Of a stretch of 64,000 nt of DNA, positions 58,026 through 64,000 are shown one piece after another; the first letter of the stretch is position 1; the number at the start of each line of letters is the position of its first letter. The stretch spans positions 62,001 through 126,000 of the forward strand of contig JBBPTG010000054.1 of the NCBI GenBank assembly GCA_038093975.1. The letters are read 5' to 3'. This DNA is from Chalciporus piperatus. Its lineage: Eukaryota > Basidiomycota > Agaricomycetes > Boletales > Boletaceae. The position numbers were made by a program, and so were the translations under genes. The notes under the pieces were generated by a model. It was not told the DNA's origin, did not search any database, and saw only the letters and a list, made by a program, of their open reading frames with translations.

Positions 58026-59160
58026 CGTGAATTTGTGAATTCGGGCTCGGAGGGAACTACAGGACATTCATTTTATGGGATATTTTGACTTGTGACTGGG
58101 GAGTATTAGATAGTAAGTTACGGACAAGTAGGTTTGCGCTAAAGCTACCCAGTGAGATACCTCGGATACGTTAGAGTTGATATATATAGTCCAGTTGATG
58201 AAGGACTACCGGCACATGTTGCTTCTAGTTAGGCATGGCTAGGTTGAGTCTCGCACTTCTCATTCACATTACACGGGGCTTCAAGTTGAGCTTTCCGACA
58301 ACGAGCCGCGTCATGGGGCAAGATCAACATTGTAACTTATTGGAGCTAGAACTACTAGTGTTGGAGTGTCTAGGGGAGACTAGAGTTACTTAGTAAGTAG
58401 AAACTACGATAATGGTCCATTAGGACCAAACAAGTACACACAAATATTAGGGGAATTCAAAGTGGTGGCGTGAGGCACGAGCGGTGACGTAATAGAATGT
58501 AGTCTATGGCTGTCAAGTAAGCGAAGAGGCTAAGCACTCTTGCCTTTCGCCAGCATCAGCACACCAGTCGCGATGCCTCACAGAGCCTTTGTGGCTCTGT
58601 TTCTGCTTTCCCCGCCCACCGCTCCCTTTGCAGCAGCATCTTCGCACTGAACAGTGGTCATTTCACAGTAGCATGCTGCTAGTACTGACCATGTTTGCTC
58701 GACGCACCTGTCCCTCGATCGACACTTGATGGATTGAGAACAGGGTGGCTGCAAGTGCCCACCCTCACCCTGTCGCAGCTCGTCCAAACCCCATCAACGT
58801 TAGAGCAGCGTTTCGGGCCGGCAATCCCTTTTTGGGGCTTTCGCCCAAATCCTCATAACTTCGGACATGCTATTCAGCATGCTATCAACACCAACCCTTT
58901 TTTCCATCTCTCAGTAGTCTGATTGGGCTGTGAGCGTTGATAGCCATAGATGTTGGTGCACGGAATGCAAACATGATGTAGAGCTTCGACAGAAACCTCG
59001 TAACATCCCACGTTCGCGTTTTTTTGATAACCATTGTTTCAATGACAAGCAAAAGAGAGAGAGAGAGATTCGGACCAAAAAAAAAAACGACTTGGAAGGA
59101 TTACTACGTAGGTTACCCATGGGTAGCTAAACACCACTCCTCGGGGGAATGTTTTCATAC
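58026..59160. other. intergenic, no gene recognised
   Basis: About 1.1 kb between the convergent 3' ends of the kinase gene (+) and DPL1 (-). It contains an AG-rich run near 59050 and a second copy of a 16-base string at 58316-58331. ORFs are short and unconvincing. Confidence 0.5.
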
Positions 59161-61719
59161 CTATGCTTTGTAGAGCGTATCCAAGAATATGCTCGCAACT
59201 TCTTCGACGATAGTCGGCCCAACTGCACTCGAGCTTCCGAGACCTGGAGAGAGACGAGAGATGCGATCATCGAAAAGAGCCGGTAAGATCGGTCGGAGCG
59301 CAACCATAGGAACCAGTAGGGGTGCGAGGAGGTATGAAATGAAATGAAAGAGAGAGAGTACCGCGTGCGTGAATAAGCAGGCAAAGAAGGTCTCGAGTTG
59401 ACGAAAATTGACGTACCGTACAAAGCCACCATCGTTCCCTTTCCCGAAGGCTCCTTCTTCGCCTCCTCGATCGACGCTTTCAAATCCGCAATGAACGTAT
59501 CCACGGCTTGCAACGTCAGGCGCTAAACGTCCACGACACACAAATCCGATCAGTCTCTCGACTCTTCCGATGAAAAAAAACACGACAAAGAAGCAAGCAA
59601 CGGGACAGGACGCACGGTACAAGCGATATGAACAGCAGGAGGACCACTCAGCGCATTCAAATGCCACCCCTTCTTCGACATCTTGTCTCCCACCTCATAC
59701 ACATTCAAGCTCTTGTCTTTTGATCCGAACGCAACGACCGAGGCCGGGGGTGATCCTAGCACGTACAGTTCTGGGAAGGAACTGGTGATGGTGTTGGCGA
59801 TTTGACGGGCGCAGCCGACGATTTGACGGCATGATTCGAGGTAGCCGCTACAATGAGAAGGGGTTGGGTGAGGGGGGGTCAGGGTTTGGGACTCGGGACG
59901 GTGGACGTACTTGGAACCCATGTATTGCATCGCTGCCCAAGTTCCCGCTATCAACGCGCCAGGTCTATGGGGCGCGTCGTCAGAGCATAGTATCGCGTGA
60001 TTCCACCGAGACTTCTTACCGTGATCCGGATAAACTTGGGCTTCCATAAACGCCACCTATTCAAAGGAAGAAGTGATCAGGATGAGCGGTCAGTGTGGGG
60101 CGCAAGATGCCATACGAACCAGTCCAGTAAGGGGTAACGTAGTACTGATATCTTCGAAGTGCAGCATCACGGTACATGATCACAGATGACCCCTGTACAC
60201 AGGCACGCGATCAAGCGAAGCCAGTCCCACAAGCATGAGCCTCCAAAATATCCCTTGAAAAACTAGACAACAACTTACCTTGGGCGCAAATCCATACTAA
60301 TGTCGATGAGAATTCACTTCAGCAAACGTTGACACCAACATGTGAAACTACACATACCTTGTGAGTATCACAACTTATGCTCGTCACTCCTCGGACTCTG
60401 AAATCAAACGGAGTCAACTTGTACTTGCCCTTTTCGCCGTCAGCCAGACCGGCTTGTTCGAGGAAAGGAACGATGAAGGAGCCGAGACAACAGTCAACGT
60501 GTAAACCAATGTTGTATCTCGAGGCGAGTTCGCCGAGGGCAACGATATCGTCTTGGTTGCCGTCGGGGAAGTTGACAGTAGAGCCTACGAGCTAGGAAAA
60601 AATATATGAGCGGGAGTGTTGTTGGAAGGAAAGGACGACATACCATGATGGTGTTACCATTTCTGATGGAAAAAGATCGTCAAGTATGAGCAACACGTTC
60701 GAAAGGAAGAACGAACATTGCTCGGCGCACGCGCTTCAGGTTCACTTTGCGCGTCACGGGGTCGACAGGAACCATGTGTACCTTGATACCCATGTAGTGT
60801 GCCCCCTTGTCGAACGCGGCGTGTGCGCTCGCTGGGACAATCCTGCATTGAACAGTTAAACCGGGCATAACATGGAAACGAAGACGACTGACATTTCCGG
60901 TTCAGTGATGCCCTTGACATCCCTCGCCCAGTCACGGTAGGTCTTGACGGCCATCACGATGGATTCTGTTCCGCCAGATGTCATCGTGCCAGCACCCTCG
61001 GGGTTGTTGTACATCCTCAAACACATGGCCACAATCTCGGCTTCCATTTTCCGAATAGACGGAAACACGTCGGGGTGGAGTGGGTTCGAAACGGCGTACC
61101 GTTCGAACGCAGCAACCAACACCTTGGAAAGATCCTCTCCTCCGTCTGTATCAGCCCAATTTCCAAGTCAGTCGTTGTATGAGGCAGATGGAGACCACGT
61201 ACGGTAAACAGCACCCGAAATCTTTCCATCCCTCCAGTTTGTATGCCCCCCGAGTGCCTTGTCCATCCTCGCCATCTCCTCGATAATCCATTCTGCGGGC
61301 TTGCCTTTGGCAGGGAGTTCGAGGTATCTCGTGATGTCTGCTTTCCCGACGAGTTTGTCTTCGATGTCGACCTTGACCTTGCCAAGTTCCTCCTGAAGCT
61401 TCTTCTGTGCGGTAGGCAGCTTCATAGCAAATAGTAGTGCTCGCTGGAGCAAAGAAGAAAGAGTCAGAAATGATACTCCAAAGCCCTAGAGAGTCAGACA
61501 TGCCTTTGAAATCCACGTATAACTTTCCACAATGCTCTGCGTCAATCCTCGAGCGCGTACATGTCGGTACAATGTCAAAGTCTGCGTCACAAGGACATAA
61601 TAGAACAAGATGGTCTTGGCACTTTCGAACGGCGCCTCGGCGCTCGCGTTGATCCATTCCAATAGGAGCTCTGGTGTCAGAAGCGGGAGGGAAGCAACCA
61701 TGTTATGGACGACCTCCAT
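59161..61719 (-). CDS. DPL1: sphingosine-1-phosphate lyase
   Basis: PLP-dependent ER-membrane lyase that splits long-chain base 1-phosphates into a fatty aldehyde and phosphoethanolamine, the exit step of sphingolipid breakdown. ATG 61719 ([10 protein letters not shown]) leads to a membrane stretch ([19 protein letters not shown]), then [20 protein letters not shown] and SGAVYR. Pyridoxal-phosphate marks: [45 protein letters not shown], and the Schiff-base lysine in SCDTHKYGFAPKGSSVIMY. The C-terminal domain has [25 protein letters not shown] and KKEPSGKG; the end LYKA stops at 59161. A shorter start at MVAS is possible. The gene is divergent from prefoldin 4, 292 bp away. Confidence 0.92.
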
Positions 61720-62011
61720 GGATGAATGATATGGTTATAAGTAAGGATATGATATGAGGGGTGACCGTCAAAACAAATCAATGTAGAGTTGTCTGCTAGA
61801 ATCCGCAGTGTGCGTCTATAATCACGGACCTGCAACGGATTAAACACGAGGAGTAGACAAGTGAGTGGTTGAGCGGTAGGACACGTCTTACATGACGTGG
61901 GTAGACAACATCCGAAAATATCCAACATCCGGGTGTAATCTCATTCACCGCCCAGCAGGACCGAGGCTCGAGTTCGGACACGACGACGACGACGACAACG
62001 AACGAACCACG

Positions 62012-62657
62012 ATGAACAACTTGCGAATGGTGTGTGCAACGCAAAATGTTATTTACCGATGAGGAACGTCGCGGCGCTGATCGTCGTATCGATTTTCGGT
62101 TTGTAGCTGGCAGAGGAAGAGGAGAACGACGACGCCGCCGAGGTCACTTGGGGTATGCCTGGCTCTCGTATACTGATCATGAGTCTTGACCGTCCGTCGC
62201 AGAGGACCAGCAGCGGATAAACTCGTTCTCGAAGCTGAATACCCGTCTGCGAGGTATCGAGGACAGACTCGAGGCTCTCAAGGTCAGTGTGACATACCGG
62301 GCATCGCTATCATCGCTTGCTGACACCGTCCATAGCAAGAAAAAGAGGCCCTCGATGACCTCGCCACGGAGCTCGAGCTAACAGACGAAGACCAGATCGT
62401 ACCGTACGTCCAGTCCAATCTCCAGCCTCATCCCATCTCACCGTGAAACTCCCTCGCATTCCAGATACAAGATCGGAGAGTCCTTCCTCCACCTCTCCCA
62501 GCCCCGCGCCCTGAAACGACTCGAGAAAGACCAAGCCGACATCACATCCCAACTCACATCCCTGTCTTCAACAGCAGAAGAGTGCGAAAAGGATATGAAA
62601 GAACTAAAAGTCATTCTTTACGCAAAATTTGGTCGTTCCATCAACCTCGACGAGTAA
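62012..62657 (+). CDS. GIM3: prefoldin subunit 4
   Basis: Beta-type prefoldin subunit; the hexameric co-chaperone hands nascent actin and tubulin to the CCT chaperonin in the cytosol. Five exons give 131 residues, a normal length: 62012-62029, 62117-62153, 62203-62282, 62336-62403, 62465-62657. The first exon is only 18 nt (MNNLRM); the acceptor GCAGAG was chosen because it alone keeps the frame into EEEENDDAAEVTWEDQ. Family marks: EVTWEDQQRINSFSKLN, TRLRGIEDRLEALKQEKEAL, DDLATELELTDED, YKIGESFLHLSQPRALKRL. The two long helices flank the short central hairpin as in other PFD4 subunits. Confidence 0.92.
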
Positions 62658-62827
62658 AATCCCAAAGTACCAATACTATCATCCCTGCCGCAGTCCGTGT
62701 ACTTTACATGTACATTAAATCCCATAGCGATAGCGACGACGTGTATGCTGCAAGAAAAGCCTCCCATGGATCCCGCCATAGAAAGTAAGGTCGACAAAAA
62801 AAAAGTACGTGAAGAACGAACATCATC

Positions 62828-64000
62828 CTACAACCCATCCTCCGCATCGACCAAATCCAACAACGACCCCTTGGGCTGCTTCGCCTCCTCCCCAACGAAC
62901 ACCAACAAACTCTCAAACACCTCCGTTCGTTGACTGAACCTCTCCGCAGAAACAGGTTTTCTCCCTTCCTCGCGAACCTTGATCTCTTCAGGATCTTCGT
63001 CCATTTGTAGAACGGAGCGATTCCGCTTTTGGGTGACGCCTGCGCCTGCTGGCGGTGAGGAGCAATGAGCTAATTCGGAGGGGGGACGTGAAGGACCCTG
63101 AGCGCCATTGCCTGCATCGTCGTCTTCCCCATCAATGACGCTCGTCCACGCCCCGTCCGGCGTATTGGAGCGAGACCGCTTCTTGGGTGGCTCTTCCTGT
63201 TCGGCATCCGTATCCTTGGATGTATCAGATGGCTCATCGACAGCCATCAGTGCACTGGGAACCAGTAGATGAGCGAGAAGTGATCGAAACACGCTCGCTT
63301 CCTCTGGGTTGCTGTGATCGACCACCTCAGATACCTCAGTTTGCAGATATCGCAATGCCCTGACGGGAGGTTGGTCTTCGCACATCTCTCTGAAGCTGCA
63401 CACATCCAGTCAGCGAGCTCTGACAGGTTCGCGCGAAAGACGACTTGGACGCACCGTTGCCGTCGAATGAGATACTTGGCTTGTCGTATGACCTCTTCTG
63501 GCGCGGCCCTGTACGTCCATCAGGGCGCATACGTTCAGCAGCATTCCACCCCTCAAACCCTTGTCCGAACCACTCACCTGACGAGATTCATCACCCAGAA
63601 ATCATCCAACCTCATCTCCTTCAACCCAACCATCGGCCTCTCTTCCTCCACAGCCCCAACTCCCCCCGCTTCTCTCCCTTCACCACTACCTCCACCCTCA
63701 GTGCCATTTCCGTTCCCATTCCCGCCCACGGTTGCACCAGCATCAGCATCAGAACCGCCCCCCTCACCCTCCCCACCCCTCACACCCACCCCTCCATTCG
63801 AACCACTCTCCTCACTCTCCCTCTCCCTCTCCCTCGCTCCCCTCCTCTCCCCCTCCACTTCCACCTCCATCTCCCCACCAACCCCCCTACTCTCACCCGC
63901 ATTCCCACCATGCATATACACCTTCTTCGTCAACTCATCATACACCACCTGATGCGCATACCTCGGAACCGGTTCCTCCTCCTCCCCACAAGGCGGCTCA
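62828..64000 (-). CDS. muskelin, C-terminal part (5' end beyond the window)
   Basis: The minus-strand gene enters at the right edge and stops at 62828-62830; only its C-terminal portion is here. Diagnostic segments: VPRYAHQVVYDELTKKVYMH, KEMRLDDFWVMNLV, RAAPEEVIRQAKYLIRRQ, RFREMCEDQPPVRALRYLQT, EVSEVVDHSNPEEASVFRSL. These match the Kelch-to-C-terminal part of muskelin, a subunit of the CTLH/GID ubiquitin ligase in animals and fungi. The central 63630-63900 region encodes a long low-complexity Gly/Glu/Ser insertion. An acidic Ser-rich tail (KRSRSNTPDG, GEDDDAGNG) ends the protein. Internal exon limits near 63400-63580 are approximate. Confidence 0.82.

Overview
The window is nuclear DNA of a filamentous basidiomycete, most likely an Agaricomycete. 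The protein-coding genes are broken by many 45-80 nt GT-AG introns. The housekeeping genes are fungal: PPG1, PPE1, ATG3, GAB1/PIG-U, DPL1, CCP1, a LYAR homologue, prefoldin 4 and muskelin. The accessory families (leucine-rich F-box proteins, BTB proteins, DUF6699, DUF2235 proteins, TKL kinases) are ones that expand in Agaricomycetes. Some of the accessory families recall Rhizoctonia/Ceratobasidium, but no marker here fixes the genus. I see no transposon, CRISPR array, prokaryotic operon or viral gene.

Layout. 1-13 kb: PPG1 phosphatase (+), a CRAL-TRIO lipid-binding protein with a C-terminal membrane segment (-), an FAD monooxygenase (+), a broken F-box gene (+) and the GPI-transamidase subunit PIG-U (+). 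13-25 kb: two tandem copies (-) of a ~5 kb gene encoding a DUF2235 (Tle1-like) hydrolase domain, an armadillo/HEAT-like middle and a C-terminal membrane helix. 26-34.5 kb: three more genes of the F-box/LRR family (-) around a three-domain P-loop kinase / HAD / uracil-phosphoribosyltransferase protein (+). 34.6-42.5 kb: PP2A methylesterase PPE1 (+), a zinc-finger gene with a tandemly duplicated symmetric exon and a membrane tail (-), a BTB protein (-) and tRNA-Val(AAC). 42.8-54 kb: ATG3 (-), a decayed F-box copy, a LYAR-like nucleolar protein (-), a coiled-coil protein (+), a DUF6699 protein (-) and cytochrome c peroxidase (+). 54.7-64 kb: a last F-box relic, a zinc-finger/TKL kinase gene (+), sphingosine-1-phosphate lyase (-), prefoldin subunit 4 (+) and the 3' part of muskelin (-), which runs off the right edge.

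How they relate. The conserved genes serve unrelated cell functions and simply alternate with lineage-specific families. Two links stand out. PPG1 ends in the DYFL tail that PP2A-type carboxyl methylation uses, and PPE1 is the enzyme that removes such methyl groups. The exon-repeat gene (36.5-39.3 kb) and the TKL kinase gene (55.8-58.0 kb) share an N-terminal Cys2His2-like finger, a later EF/KGL/LVR block and a phase-0 intron at the same place, so they are two outputs of one receptor-like module. Together with the DUF2235-armadillo-membrane pair, these are the best candidates for an undescribed signalling or conflict system. That reading is inference.
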